Below are positions 1 to 9,736 of a stretch of 64,000 nt of DNA, one piece after another. The stretch covers positions 62,001 through 126,000 of the forward strand of contig NZ_JAEHOB010000007.1 in assembly GCF_016464705.1 (NCBI RefSeq), given 5' to 3'. The position numbers were made by a program, and so were the translations under genes. Within the stretch, counting starts at the first letter, position 1, and each line of letters opens with the position of its first letter. This DNA comes from Qaidamihabitans albus (GTDB lineage Bacteria; Actinomycetota; Actinomycetes; Mycobacteriales; Pseudonocardiaceae). The notes under the pieces were generated by a model. It had not been told where the DNA came from. It was given only the letters and a program-made list of their open reading frames with translations, and did no database searches.

Positions 1-506
1 AGGAGGCCGCGTTCGTCGAGGCGGTCGGGCACCGGCTGACTGTCGCGCAGTCCAACCACAGCGTGTCGCGCCGGGGCACCATTCGCGGCGTGCATTTCGC
101 GGACACGCCACCCGGGCAGGCGAAGTACGTCTACTGCCCGCGAGGCGCGCTGCTCGACGTGACCGTGGACGTCCGCGTCGGCTCCCCGACCTTCGGCGAG
201 TGGGACGCCGTCCTGCTGGACAGCACCGGGTTCCGCTCGGTCTACCTCGCCGAGGGCCTCGGCCACGCTTTCATGGCGCTGGAGGACGACACGGCGATGG
301 CCTACCTGTGCTCGACGGGCTACAACCCGGCCGGCGAGCACGGCATCAACCCGCTGGACCCCGCGCTGGGCCTGCCCTGGCCCGCCGACATCGACCCGAT
401 CCTGTCCGAAAAGGACTCCGCAGCGCCCACGCTCTCCGAGGCCGAGCGCGCCGGACTGCTCCCCACCTACGACGATTGCCTGGCGTACTACGACAAGCTT
501 CGCTGA
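1..506 (+). CDS. dTDP-4-dehydro-6-deoxysugar 3,5-epimerase (RmlC-like), 5'-truncated by the window edge
   Basis: The start lies outside the window; the frame is open from base 3 and stops with TGA at 504-506. The product has the RmlC cupin signature: QSNHS, then RGVHF with the catalytic histidine, AKYVYCPRG, LDVTVDVR and GSPTFGEW. RmlC enzymes epimerise C3 and/or C5 of dTDP-4-keto-6-deoxyglucose. The C-terminal part (CSTGYNP, EHGINPLDP, GLPWP, then LLPTYDDC) resembles the epimerases of antibiotic deoxysugar pathways at least as much as housekeeping RmlC, so it may close a glycosylation cluster to the left (inference). It converges on the oxidase gene with a 16-nt gap. Confidence 0.88.
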   Translation, partial: EAAFVEAVGHRLTVAQSNHSVSRRGTIRGVHFADTPPGQAKYVYCPRGALLDVTVDVRVGSPTFGEWDAVLLDSTGFRSVYLAEGLGHAFMALEDDTAMAYLCSTGYNPAGEHGINPLDPALGLPWPADIDPILSEKDSAAPTLSEAERAGLLPTYDDCLAYYDKLR

Positions 507-522
507 CCGGCAACTCCGCGGG

Positions 523-2142
<1,620 letters not shown>

Positions 2143-2227
2143 TCACGTTCGCGCACGGAACGAGCAAGCAGTCGCTCGGTTAACGGCGTTAATTCCACTC
2201 GTCCGGCGCAGCCGTGGCGCCGCGGCC

Positions 2228-2704
2228 CTACGCCCGCGGCTTGCGGGTGACCCAGATCGTGATCGTGGCGGTCACCACGGGTTTTCCGTGCTTGTCCGAG
2301 ACGGTGACCGGGACGTCCAGCTCGGTGCCCCCTTCACCGAACTCGGGCAACTCGGCCAGTTCCGCCACGGCGGTAAGGCCGGTCTCCGCCTTCGCGACGT
2401 AGGCCGTGGTCATGCCCTTGGGCAGCCAGCGGTGCGTCGCGGGCACGGTCGCCTCGGCGAGCATGCCCATGGCCAGCTCGGCCAGGTTGCACGCGGCAAT
2501 GGCGTGGAAGGTGCCGATGTGGTTGCGCACACCCCACCACTTGGGCGCGCTGACCTCGCAGTAGCCAGGCCGCATGTCGCGTACGTGCGGCAGCACCGTG
2601 CGGAAGTAGGGCACCCGCAGGCAGAGCGCGGCCGAGAACAGCCGCCGCCCACCGGGTTTGCCTGCCAGCCGGGTCCACATCGCGTAAGTCGGGCTCGTGG
2701 CCAT
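2228..2704 (-). CDS. DUF4442 family hotdog-fold protein (thioesterase-like)
   Basis: 158 residues. The hotdog/DUF4442 pattern is seen as PYFRTVLPHVRDMRPGYCEV, the helix GTFHAIAACNLAELAMGML, a central strand region around WLPKGMTTAYVAKAETGL, and a closing strand TATITIWVTRK. Members are related to acyl-CoA thioesterases such as PaaI, but the substrate of this branch is unknown. The ATG at 2704 is preferred over an upstream in-frame start because a GGAGG ribosome-binding site lies just before it. It is divergent from the histidine phosphatase, with a 57-nt shared promoter region. Confidence 0.78.
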   Translation of the reverse strand: MATSPTYAMWTRLAGKPGGRRLFSAALCLRVPYFRTVLPHVRDMRPGYCEVSAPKWWGVRNHIGTFHAIAACNLAELAMGMLAEATVPATHRWLPKGMTTAYVAKAETGLTAVAELAELPEFGEGGTELDVPVTVSDKHGKPVVTATITIWVTRKPRA

Positions 2705-2761
2705 CACGCCTCCTAAGTTACCAACCAGTAGCCTGTCAGACGGCCAGCTATATTCGCAAAC
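2705..2761. promoter_or_regulatory. Divergent promoter region with a leaderless-type -10 for the phosphatase gene
   Basis: On the + strand TATATT (2749-2754) lies 7 nt before the GTG at 2762, the geometry of a leaderless transcript. An imperfect dyad TAC-N6-GTA at 2719-2730, within TTACCAACCAGTAG, resembles TetR-type operators. The operator reading is a guess; the -10 placement is direct observation. Confidence 0.45.
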
Positions 2762-3361
2762 GTGGATCACGCGCTCTACCTACTCCGGCACGGCGAGACG
2801 GAATGGTCGGCCACCGGCAGGCACACCGGCCGCACCGACCTGCCGCTCACCGCGGCGGGCGAGGACCAGGCACGTGCGGCGGGCCGCACCTACGCCCACA
2901 TGCGCGACCAGCGCTCGGTCCCGCTGGTGCTGAGCAGTCCGCGGGAGCGTGCGCTGCGCACCGCGGAGCTGGCCGGCCTTCGCATCGACGAGAAGACCGA
3001 GGAGCTCGCCGAATGGGACTACGGCGACTACGAGGGCCTGACCACCGACCGGATCCGGGAGACCGTCCCGGGCTGGACGGTCTGGTCCCACGCGGTGCCG
3101 GGCGGGGAGAGCGCCGCGCAGGTGGCCGCACGAGCCGACACGCTGCTGCCCCGGGTGCGGCAGACCCTCGCACACGCGGACGTTGTCCTGGTCGGCCACG
3201 GGCACTTCAGCCGGGTCCTGGTCGCCCGCTGGCTCGGCCTGGATGTCACCGCCGGCGTCCACTTCAAGCTCGGCCCGGCCGGCCTCACCGTGCTCGGTGA
3301 CGAGCGCGGTGAACCGCGGATCGACCATCTCAACATCCCGCCGAGCCAGGAGGCCCCGTGA
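2762..3361 (+). CDS. Histidine phosphatase family protein (phosphoglycerate-mutase-like)
   Basis: 199 residues beginning at GTG. LLRHGETEW near residues 6-14 holds the phospho-accepting histidine of the RHG motif. The second histidine is in VLVGHGHFSRVLVAR near residue 145. YYG-like WDYGDYEGL and the SPRERALRTAEL segment are typical. The family includes acid phosphatases, cofactor-dependent mutases and alpha-ribazole phosphatases; the sequence does not say which. Its stop overlaps the start of the acetyltransferase gene by 4 nt (GTGA), so the two are co-translated. Probably leaderless. Confidence 0.85.
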   Translation: MDHALYLLRHGETEWSATGRHTGRTDLPLTAAGEDQARAAGRTYAHMRDQRSVPLVLSSPRERALRTAELAGLRIDEKTEELAEWDYGDYEGLTTDRIRETVPGWTVWSHAVPGGESAAQVAARADTLLPRVRQTLAHADVVLVGHGHFSRVLVARWLGLDVTAGVHFKLGPAGLTVLGDERGEPRIDHLNIPPSQEAP

Positions 3362-3831
3362 CCGTCCGCCGCGTCCGAGAGTCCGACGTCGACGCCGTCG
3401 TCGGGCTGGTGCACGAGCTCGCCGAGTACGAGAGGGCGCCGAACGAGTGCCACCTGACCGCGGCGCAGCTCCGCGCCGCCCTGTTCGGTGAGCATCCGGC
3501 CCTGTTCGGGCACGTCGCCGAGGCGGACGGCGAGGTTGTCGGCTGCGCGCTGTGGTTCCTCAACTTCTCGACCTGGCGCGGCGTGCACGGCATCTACCTC
3601 GAGGACCTCTACGTCCGCCCGGACCGGCGCGGGTCGGGGCTCGGCAGGGCGCTGCTGGCCGCCCTCGCCGAGGAATGCGTACGCCGCGGCTACGCCCGCC
3701 TGGAGTGGTGGGTGCTCGACTGGAACGCCCCCGCCATCGGGTTCTACAAGTCCATCGGCGCGGTGCCGATGGACGAGTGGACCGTCTTCCGCCTCACCGA
3801 CGAGCCGCTGCGGGCGCTGGCCGGGAGCTGA
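3358..3831 (+). CDS. GNAT family N-acetyltransferase
   Basis: 157 residues. The acetyl-CoA pyrophosphate loop is seen as VRPDRRGSGLGRALL, preceded by the strand GIYLEDLYV and followed by LEWWVLDWNAPAIGFYKSIGA, the usual C-terminal GNAT core. It resembles the diamine/spermidine acetyltransferase-like subgroup, but the acceptor is not predictable. It is translationally coupled to the histidine phosphatase upstream and converges on the membrane protein gene at 3866. Confidence 0.85.
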   Translation: MTVRRVRESDVDAVVGLVHELAEYERAPNECHLTAAQLRAALFGEHPALFGHVAEADGEVVGCALWFLNFSTWRGVHGIYLEDLYVRPDRRGSGLGRALLAALAEECVRRGYARLEWWVLDWNAPAIGFYKSIGAVPMDEWTVFRLTDEPLRALAGS

Positions 3832-3865
3832 GAACCCCAGCAGCCGGCACCACTGCCCGAGACGC

Positions 3866-4345
3866 TCACTCCTCGGGCCGCTCGCGACGGGCGGCGCGGC
3901 CCTCGGCCCCGCCCCGCCGCGCGGCCTCCTCCTCGGTCTCGCCCTCGAGCTGGCCCAGCACCCACGCGCGGGACGCCCTGCGGAAGAGCAGCACCACCAC
4001 GAGCGCGCCCGCGGCCAGCGTCGGGATGCCGATGCCCGGCTGGGACGACGGCCCGGTGGCGTACCAGCCGATGCCGACGAGCAGCAGGCCGAGGACGACA
4101 CCGGGCGAGCGCGCCCAGGTCTTGCCGAGCACCAGACCCGCGGCGCAGGCCAGCACGCCGAGACCGAGCAGCACGTAGTACGCGACCTCGGCGTAGATGT
4201 TGTTGCCCGGCTGCTCGGGCGCACCGCCCGACTCCAGCGCGATGACCACGCCGATCGCCACCATCGCGAACCCGGGCAGCGCGGTGAGCGCACCCGCGAG
4301 GCGCACCTCGCGCGGCGCCGGGGAGAACCTGTCGGCGAGCGACAC
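3866..4345 (-). CDS. Small integral membrane protein, function unknown
   Basis: 159 residues with four predicted transmembrane helices (about 17-38, 56-77, 84-103, 108-125) and a charged, Glu/Arg-rich cytoplasmic tail. No catalytic motif is seen. GTG at 4345 is chosen because GAAAGGG lies 8 nt upstream; an in-frame GTG at 4375 would add ten residues but has no such site. The gene stands alone between a converging acetyltransferase and a 329-nt gap. Confidence 0.7.
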   Translation of the reverse strand: MSLADRFSPAPREVRLAGALTALPGFAMVAIGVVIALESGGAPEQPGNNIYAEVAYYVLLGLGVLACAAGLVLGKTWARSPGVVLGLLLVGIGWYATGPSSQPGIGIPTLAAGALVVVLLFRRASRAWVLGQLEGETEEEAARRGGAEGRAARRERPEE

Positions 4346-4674
4346 GCGTACTGCCCTTTCCGAGGACCGGGACACGGCCGGAGTCAGGTGACCGTGTGTG
4401 AACGCCTTCGATGGTATGCCACCCGGTCGGCCGTTTTCGGCCGGCCGCCCAGCGGGTCAAGATGCTGGTGCAGTCGTCGATGAGCGGGCGGTCGGCCCGG
4501 GTGCACTTGTCACGGCGGTCGGTCAGAGCACTGTCGTTTCGGAAACGGAGGGCAGCCGGCACAGGGATCGAAGTCGCGGAAGGCGCGCCAGAGCCGCGCG
4601 AGCACGGTGACGAGGTTCGCAGGAGGTTGTCCGGCCGATCGGGCCGCACGGGCCCTCCGGTCACTTAGTCTGCA
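4346..4674. other. 329-nt intergenic region with candidate promoter for the lipid kinase
   Basis: No credible reading frame. At its right end TAGTCT (4666-4671) fits a TANNNT -10 box, placing transcription start at the GTG at 4678. The rest should contain the promoter of the membrane protein on the other strand, but no clear -10/-35 pair was identified there. Confidence 0.4.
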
Positions 4675-5604
4675 GTGGTGCGAGCAGTCCTCGTCGTGAA
4701 CCCGCAAGCCACCGCCACCACCCCCGGTGGCCGTGACGTGCTGGCGCACGCCCTGGCCAGCCAGGTGAAGCTGGACGTCGTCGAGACCGACTATCGCGGG
4801 CACGCCAGTGCGGTCGCCCGCGCGGCGGCCAGGGACGACATCGACCTCGTCGTCGCGCACGGCGGCGACGGCACCGTGAACGAGGTCGTCAACGGGCTGC
4901 TGGCGGACACCGGCGGCCGCCCGGGCGGGTACGGCCAGGTGCCGATGCTCGGTGTCGTGCCCGGCGGTTCGGCTAACGTGTTCGCCCGCGCGCTCGGGCT
5001 GCCACGTGACCCGGTCGAGGCCACCCACCGGCTGCTGCACGCCGTCGAGGAACGGCGCAGCAGGCAGGTGGGACTCGGGCTGGCAGGCGAGCGGTGGTTC
5101 ACGTTCAACGCCGGTCTCGGCTGGGACGCCGACGTGGTTTCCGGCGTCGACCGCCGCCGCGGCAAGCGCACGGGCCCTTCCCTGTACCTGCGGACGGCGG
5201 TGGCCTGCTACCTGCGTCCCCCGCTCGGCCGGCCCGCGCTGACCGTCCAGGTGCCCGGCGAGCAGCCGGCGGAAGTGCGTACGGCGTTCGTCTCGAACAC
5301 AGACCCCTGGAGCTATCTGGGCAACCGCCCGATCCATCTCAACACGCAGAGCTCCTTCGACACCGGGCTCGGCCTGTTCGCGTTGCGCGGCCTGGCGCTG
5401 CCGAGCGTGCTGCGGCATCTGCGGCAGGCGCTGCGGACGCGGAGCAGGCATCGCGGCCGGAACCTGCTCCGGCACGACGATCTGCCGATCATCCGCATCG
5501 TCGCCGAAGAACCGGTAAACTTCCAGGTGGATGGGGATCTGGTCGGGCAGCGGACCCGGGTGGAGTTCCGGAGCGTGCCCCGCGCGCTCACCGTCGCGGT
5601 CTGA
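4675..5604 (+). CDS. Diacylglycerol kinase family lipid kinase (DagK/YegS type)
   Basis: About 309 residues. The kinase domain begins immediately (VLVVNPQAT) and carries the nucleotide-binding GGDGTVNEVVNGLL near 62-76 and PGGSANVFARALGL near 101-114. The C-terminal beta-sandwich includes FQVDGDLVG. Relatives phosphorylate diacylglycerol or other lipids at the inner membrane face using ATP. Two GTG codons are adjacent (4675 and 4678); the second is 6 nt past a TANNNT box and may be a leaderless start. Monocistronic, followed by the whiB1 control region. Confidence 0.88.
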   Translation: MVRAVLVVNPQATATTPGGRDVLAHALASQVKLDVVETDYRGHASAVARAAARDDIDLVVAHGGDGTVNEVVNGLLADTGGRPGGYGQVPMLGVVPGGSANVFARALGLPRDPVEATHRLLHAVEERRSRQVGLGLAGERWFTFNAGLGWDADVVSGVDRRRGKRTGPSLYLRTAVACYLRPPLGRPALTVQVPGEQPAEVRTAFVSNTDPWSYLGNRPIHLNTQSSFDTGLGLFALRGLALPSVLRHLRQALRTRSRHRGRNLLRHDDLPIIRIVAEEPVNFQVDGDLVGQRTRVEFRSVPRALTVAV

Positions 5605-5806
5605 GCGATCACGGCGACCGGGGACACCCGGATGATCGTGCGGGGCAAACTCAGAGTTGCCGCTCATCGACGGAGAGCCTCCGTTCGCCGCATCGTTTGT
5701 TGCCGGCGAAGCGGGTTCTCGGCTCATATTCGCAGGTCAGACGCGTAGCTCGGCCGGGTGAGCTGACTCACCGATCTCCGGAAAACCCTTGTCGAACTCG
5801 GTGCTT

Positions 5807-5822
5807 CGTGAAAGCATTCACA
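5807..5822. promoter_or_regulatory. CRP-like binding site upstream of whiB1
   Basis: The sequence is CGTGA-AAGCAT-TCACA, one base from the CRP consensus TGTGA-N6-TCACA. It lies 73-88 nt before the whiB1 start. In Mycobacterium tuberculosis whiB1 is known to be controlled by the cAMP receptor protein Rv3676. The match is direct; function here is inferred from that precedent. Confidence 0.6.
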
Positions 5823-5894
5823 AGCACCCCAAATAACGACCGCCATGACGACTGTGGCGCGGAGCACCGCGCCCTTATCGAGGAGCTCAGAGAA

Positions 5895-6149
5895 ATGGAC
5901 TGGCGCCACCGCGCGGCCTGCCGAGACGAGGACCCGGAACTGTTCTTCCCCGTGGGAACCAGCGGGCCGGCACTCTCGCAGATCACCGCGGCGAAGGCCG
6001 TGTGCCACCGTTGCACCGTCGCGTCCGACTGCCTGGCCTGGGCACTGGCCAGTGGACAGGACGCCGGCGTCTGGGGCGGTATGAGCGAGGACGAGCGGCG
6101 CGCTCTCAAGCGTCGCCGTGCGCAGATCGGCACGCGAAGCAACGCCTGA
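5895..6149 (+). CDS. whiB1: WhiB-family iron-sulphur transcription factor, WhiB1 type
   Basis: 84 residues, the size of mycobacterial WhiB1. The four cluster ligands are Cys9, Cys37, Cys40 and Cys46, the same numbering as WhiB1. The turn GVWGG is at 58-62, followed by the basic tail RRALKRRR that contacts DNA. WhiB1 binds a nitric-oxide-sensitive [4Fe-4S] cluster and interacts with the principal sigma factor. ATG at 5895 follows a GAGGAG site. Its position next to pdtaS matches the Rv3219-Rv3220c order. It ends before a strong hairpin at 6218. Confidence 0.93.
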   Translation: MDWRHRAACRDEDPELFFPVGTSGPALSQITAAKAVCHRCTVASDCLAWALASGQDAGVWGGMSEDERRALKRRRAQIGTRSNA

Positions 6150-6217
6150 ACGTACTGAAGAATCAGATAGCAAACTTTCGCTCGGCGAGGTTCCACTTCG
6201 CGCGGCGAAAGGTTTTG

Positions 6218-6252
6218 CGAGGGCCGGCACCCGATTCGGGTGCCGGCCCTCG
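6218..6252. terminator. Bidirectional terminator hairpin between whiB1 and pdtaS
   Basis: Perfect 17-bp inverted repeat (CGAGGGCCGGCACCCGA and its complement) separated by one base, located between two converging genes. There is no long T tract, as is usual in actinobacteria. Confidence 0.75.
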
Positions 6253-6269
6253 AAACGTTCAGGGTTGTT

Positions 6270-7793
6270 TCAGAGGCGGCGGCTGAGCGGGAGGCGCAGG
6301 GCCGCCTCGGTTCCCGCGACGCGCCGGGTTCCGCCCGCGGCACCGTCGAGGGTCGTGCCGTCCTCGCGCAGCGCGCGCAGTGACAGCGAGCCGCGCAGTT
6401 CCGACTCCACCAGCGTCCTGGCGATCTGCAGTCCGAGGCCGTCCGCGCGTTCGAGCGAGAACCCCGGGGGCAGGCCCTTTCCGTCGTCGCGCACGAGCAC
6501 GTCGAGCCAGCGCGCCGAGCGCTCGACGATGATCTCGACCTTGCCGGGACCACCGCCCGAGAAGGCGTGTCCCACCGCGTTCTGCACCAGCTCGGCCACC
6601 ACCATCACAAGTGGTGTCGCGATCTCGGCCACCACCACGCCGAACGAGCCGGTGCGGGACAGCGTCACCTGCGCCTCGGCGGTCGCCACCTCGCCCACCA
6701 TCGGCAGCACGTTGTCGAGCAGCTTGTCCAGGTCGACGCGCTCGTCCACGGACATCGACAGCGCCTCGTGCACCATCGCGATCGACGAGACGCGGCGGAC
6801 GGACTCGCTGAGCGCCTGCCGCGCCTCCTGGCTCGGTGTGCGCCGGGACTGCAGCCGCAGCAACGCCGCCACGGTCTGCAGGTTGTTCTTCACCCGGTGG
6901 TGGATCTCCCGGATCGTGGCGTCCTTCGACAGCAGCGCGCGGTCGCGGCGCTTGACCTCCGTGACATCGCGCACCAGGACCAGCGCACCGGTCGCCCGGT
7001 TGGCGGGGCGCAGCGGCAGCGCGCGGAAGAGGACCACCGCGCCGCGGCGCGAGTCGACCTCCGTGCGGCTGCCCGGCTTGCCGTCGAGCGCATCCAGGAT
7101 GCGGTGGGAGACCTCGGTGGCGTCGAACGGGTCCCGGATCAGCGACCGCGTCAGCGGCGCGAGCCGCGTGCCCAGAAGATCGGACTCGTGTCCCATCCGG
7201 TGGTAGGCGGAAAGGCCGTTGGGGCTCGCGAAGACCACCGTGCCGGTCTGGTCGAGGCGGATCAGGCCGTCACCGACACGGGGACTGGTGTGCACATCGG
7301 TGTTGGCGTCGGGGCTGGGGAACGTGCCGTCGGCGACCATCTGACACAGGTCCGCGGCGCTGCCGAGGTAGGCGATCTCCAGCGGGCTCGGCACCCGCGG
7401 CGCGGCGAGGTTGGTCTCGCGGCTCAGCACCGCGATCACCGTGTCGCCGAACTTCACCGGAACGGCCTCCCTGCGCATCGGCAGGTCGCGGTACCAGTGC
7501 GGGTCCTCCTCGCGGCAGATGCGGACCTCGCGGATCGCCCTGGCCAGCTGCGGATGCTCCGCCACCGTGAAGCGGGTCCCGACGACGTCCTCCGGGTGCG
7601 CGGTCGGGGCCGTCGTCGGCCGCGCCTGCGCCACGCAGACGAAGTCGCCCTCATCCACCGGTACCCACAGCAGGAAGTCCGCGAACGACAGGTCCGCGAG
7701 AAGCTGCCACTCGGCGACCACGGTCTGCAGGTGATCGGCCGCTTCGCCGGACAGGCCGGTGTTGTCGGCGAGCAGATCGGCGAGTGTGGACAT
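6270..7793 (-). CDS. pdtaS: Sensor histidine kinase PdtaS
   Basis: 507 residues. An N-terminal GAF-like domain (about 1-155) and a PAS domain (about 172-285) precede a HisKA_2 dimerisation/phosphorylation region with IREIHHRVKNNLQT at about 294-307 (His-His pair at 298-299). The ATPase domain has ELVQNAVGHAF, DDGKGLP and GLGLQIARTLV. There is no transmembrane helix, so it is cytosolic. In M. tuberculosis PdtaS (Rv3220c) phosphorylates PdtaR, an RNA-binding ANTAR regulator; that partner is not in this window. It converges on whiB1 as in mycobacteria. Confidence 0.92.
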   Translation of the reverse strand: MSTLADLLADNTGLSGEAADHLQTVVAEWQLLADLSFADFLLWVPVDEGDFVCVAQARPTTAPTAHPEDVVGTRFTVAEHPQLARAIREVRICREEDPHWYRDLPMRREAVPVKFGDTVIAVLSRETNLAAPRVPSPLEIAYLGSAADLCQMVADGTFPSPDANTDVHTSPRVGDGLIRLDQTGTVVFASPNGLSAYHRMGHESDLLGTRLAPLTRSLIRDPFDATEVSHRILDALDGKPGSRTEVDSRRGAVVLFRALPLRPANRATGALVLVRDVTEVKRRDRALLSKDATIREIHHRVKNNLQTVAALLRLQSRRTPSQEARQALSESVRRVSSIAMVHEALSMSVDERVDLDKLLDNVLPMVGEVATAEAQVTLSRTGSFGVVVAEIATPLVMVVAELVQNAVGHAFSGGGPGKVEIIVERSARWLDVLVRDDGKGLPPGFSLERADGLGLQIARTLVESELRGSLSLRALREDGTTLDGAAGGTRRVAGTEAALRLPLSRRL

Positions 7794-7906
7794 CGCTACC
7801 CGACCACCACGTTTCCGGTCATTGCCGATGCCCCTCCCGACGGACGACGGTCAGCCCTCGTGACACACTAGCGCGCAGGAGCATGTAGACGTACGAGGAG
7901 TGACCG

Positions 7907-7981
7907 ATGTCCAAGCGAGCCCGGAAGCGTCGCGCGCGCAAGAAGAACAGCGCGAACCACGGCAAGAAGCCCAACGCCTGA
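7907..7981 (+). CDS. 50S ribosomal protein bL37 (24 residues)
   Basis: A 24-codon gene, ATG at 7907 to TGA at 7981, encoding a very basic peptide (MSKRARKRRARKKN start, NHGKKPNA end). The basic N-half and ANHGK-PN ending match the tiny mycobacterial ribosomal protein bL37 seen in ribosome structures. GAGGAG lies 9-14 nt upstream. It is followed by a strong hairpin at 8016, consistent with a short independent transcript. Easily missed by gene callers because of its length. Confidence 0.85.
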   Translation: MSKRARKRRARKKNSANHGKKPNA

Positions 7982-8015
7982 ACCTGTCTGTTCGACGCAG
8001 GGGCGTCGATGTGCC

Positions 8016-8049
8016 GCGGCCCCGGTACCCAAAAGGGTGCCGGGGCCGC
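8016..8049. terminator. Terminator hairpin between bL37 and rshA
   Basis: 15-bp stem (GCGGCCCCGGTACCC paired with GGGTGCCGGGGCCGC, one G-U type mismatch) around an AAAA loop, between converging genes. Confidence 0.7.
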
Positions 8050-8083
8050 GCCATCGCAGTGGCATCCCGATACAGCAGGACGC

Positions 8084-8410
8084 TCAGTCGGTGACCTGTC
8101 GCTCGACCCGGATGTCGGTCTGCTCGACGCGCAGCCCGCCGCGCTCCGCGACCGTCTTGCGGATCGACGCCCGGAGCCTGCTCTTGAGGTCGGCCGGAGC
8201 GTGCTCACCACCGCACTTGCGTGCCAGCAGCTGCTTGAGCTGCTCGTCGATGCCGTACTCCTCGAGGCACGGCGGGCAGTCCTCGATGTGCTTGCGCAGC
8301 TCCGCGTCGCGCTCGGGACTGCACTCCTTGTCGAGCAGCAGGTAGATCTCCGCGAGCGCCTCTTCGCAGTGGACCTTGCCGTCCTTGCCGGATTCGCCGT
8401 GTGCGCTCAT
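8084..8410 (-). CDS. rshA: Mycothiol-system zinc anti-sigma factor RshA/RsrA
   Basis: 108 residues. It carries the zinc anti-sigma (ZAS) signature His41-x3-Cys45-x2-Cys48 (HIEDCPPC) and Cys15 in HCEEAL, which correspond to the redox-active residues of RsrA. Reduced RshA holds SigH inactive; disulphide stress releases zinc and the sigma factor. Its start overlaps the end of sigH by 4 nt, so both are made from one mRNA in fixed ratio. The position and pairing match Rv3221A-Rv3223c. Confidence 0.92.
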   Translation of the reverse strand: MSAHGESGKDGKVHCEEALAEIYLLLDKECSPERDAELRKHIEDCPPCLEEYGIDEQLKQLLARKCGGEHAPADLKSRLRASIRKTVAERGGLRVEQTDIRVERQVTD

Positions 8411-9063
8411 CGACCTGCCACCTCCTGCTCGGCAGAACGAATGAATCCCCGCTCCCTGGCGACGTCGGCGAGCAGACTGCGCAGCTGGGATCGGCCACGG
8501 TGCAGCCGCGACATCACCGTGCCGATGGGTGTATCCATGATCTCAGCGATTTCCTTGTAGGCGAAACCTTCGACATCGGCGAGGTAGACCGCGAGCCGGA
8601 ACTCCTCCGGCAGCCGCTGCAGCGCCGCCTTGACGTCGTTGTCCGGCAGGTTGTCCATCGCCTCGACCTCGGCGGAGCGCAGCCCGCTGGAGGTGTGGCT
8701 CTCCGCCTGGGCGATCTGCCAGTCGGTGATCTCTTCGGTCGGTTGCTGGAGGGGCTGCCGCTGTCGCTTGCGGTAGCCGTTGATGTAGGTGTTGGTCAGG
8801 ATGCGGTACATCCAGGCCTTGAGGTTCGTGCCCTTCTTGAAGGAGGCGAACGCCGCGTACGCCTTGAGATACGTCTCCTGCACGAGATCCTCGGCGTCGG
8901 CCGGGTTGCGGGTCATCCGCATCGCGGCCGAGTAGAGCTGGTCCAGCAGCGGCATGGCGTCCCGCTCGAAGCGCTCGGCCCGCTCCGCGTCCGTCTGCTC
9001 GTTCTCGGTCGCGGCGTCGGCCTCCGTGGCCGTGGAGTCCGCGGAGTTCTGCGTGCTCGGCAA
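8407..9063 (-). CDS. sigH: ECF sigma factor SigH/SigR (thiol-oxidative and heat stress)
   Basis: 218 residues from a TTG at 9063, supported by GGGAAGGGA just upstream and by the about 216-residue length of M. tuberculosis SigH. Region 2 has [17 protein letters not shown] and [21 protein letters not shown]; region 4 has [26 protein letters not shown] followed by [11 protein letters not shown]. It directs transcription of thioredoxin, mycothiol and proteostasis genes in relatives. The frame stays open to 9282 and an in-frame GTG at 9183 sits immediately downstream of an exact SigH-type promoter, so a form about 40 residues longer is possible, as for SigR' in Streptomyces coelicolor. Confidence 0.93.
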   Translation of the reverse strand: MPSTQNSADSTATEADAATENEQTDAERAERFERDAMPLLDQLYSAAMRMTRNPADAEDLVQETYLKAYAAFASFKKGTNLKAWMYRILTNTYINGYRKRQRQPLQQPTEEITDWQIAQAESHTSSGLRSAEVEAMDNLPDNDVKAALQRLPEEFRLAVYLADVEGFAYKEIAEIMDTPIGTVMSRLHRGRSQLRSLLADVARERGFIRSAEQEVAGR

Positions 9064-9192
9064 ACCGTTCCCTTCCCGATCGGCGCCGGCGCTCCGGCTC
9101 GGCTTACCCGTGGCCGGGTGCGCATATGTCGCCTTCGAGGGTACCCGGGATCGGCTCGCGGCTCTGGTCAGCGTGGTCGGCACGTGTGGTGC

Positions 9193-9218
9193 AACGCGAG
9201 CGCCCGGTGCCGAATTCC
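9193..9218 (-). promoter_or_regulatory. Autoregulatory SigH/SigR-type promoter of sigH-rshA
   Basis: Reading the minus strand, GGAAT (9218-9214) is followed by exactly 18 nt and then GTT (9195-9193), the consensus GGAAT-N18-GTT of SigR/SigH promoters. Transcription would start near 9186. Autoregulation of sigH is established in both Streptomyces and mycobacteria. Confidence 0.78.
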
Positions 9219-9251
9219 CCGGCGCGATCGGGCCCGGCCTAGGATCCGCGT

Positions 9252-9728
9252 GTGGCTGGGAAGGGCACACCGGCGACCGCACTGCTGGTCAAGCACAAGG
9301 TCGCGCACACGGTGCACACGTACGATCACGATCCGCGACACGAGTCCTACGGCACCGAGGCCGCCGAGGCACTGGGGGTGGCGGCCGAGCAGGTGTTCAA
9401 GACCCTGGTCGCCGAGGTGGACGGCAGGCTCACGGTGGGCGTGGTCCCCGTCACCGGCCAGCTCGATTTGAAGGCACTCGCCGCGGCGGTCGGCGGCAAG
9501 AAGGCACGAATGGCGGACACGGCCGCCGCTCAGCGCGCGACCGGATACGTGCTTGGCGGCATCTCCCCGCTCGGCCAGCGCAGCAGGCTGCCTGTGGTGG
9601 TCGACTCCTCCGCGGAGCGGTTCGGCACGGTGCTGTGCTCGGGCGGCAGGCGCGGCCTGGAGATCGAGCTCGCCCCCGCCGACCTGGTCCGGCTGACCGG
9701 TGCCACCGTGGCGCCGATCGCCGCCTGA
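9252..9728 (+). CDS. ybaK: Cys-tRNA(Pro)/Cys-tRNA(Cys) deacylase YbaK/EbsC
   Basis: 158 residues. The YbaK fold is recognisable from [29 protein letters not shown], the KKARMAD segment, and [23 protein letters not shown], which forms the editing pocket. These enzymes clear tRNA(Pro) mischarged with cysteine. GTG 9252 lies 6 nt after a TAGGAT box (9240-9245), suggesting leaderless translation; a second GTG two bases earlier is out of frame. It is divergent from sigH and the two promoters nearly overlap. Confidence 0.88.
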   Translation: MAGKGTPATALLVKHKVAHTVHTYDHDPRHESYGTEAAEALGVAAEQVFKTLVAEVDGRLTVGVVPVTGQLDLKALAAAVGGKKARMADTAAAQRATGYVLGGISPLGQRSRLPVVVDSSAERFGTVLCSGGRRGLEIELAPADLVRLTGATVAPIAA

Positions 9729-9736
9729 CCAGGCCC

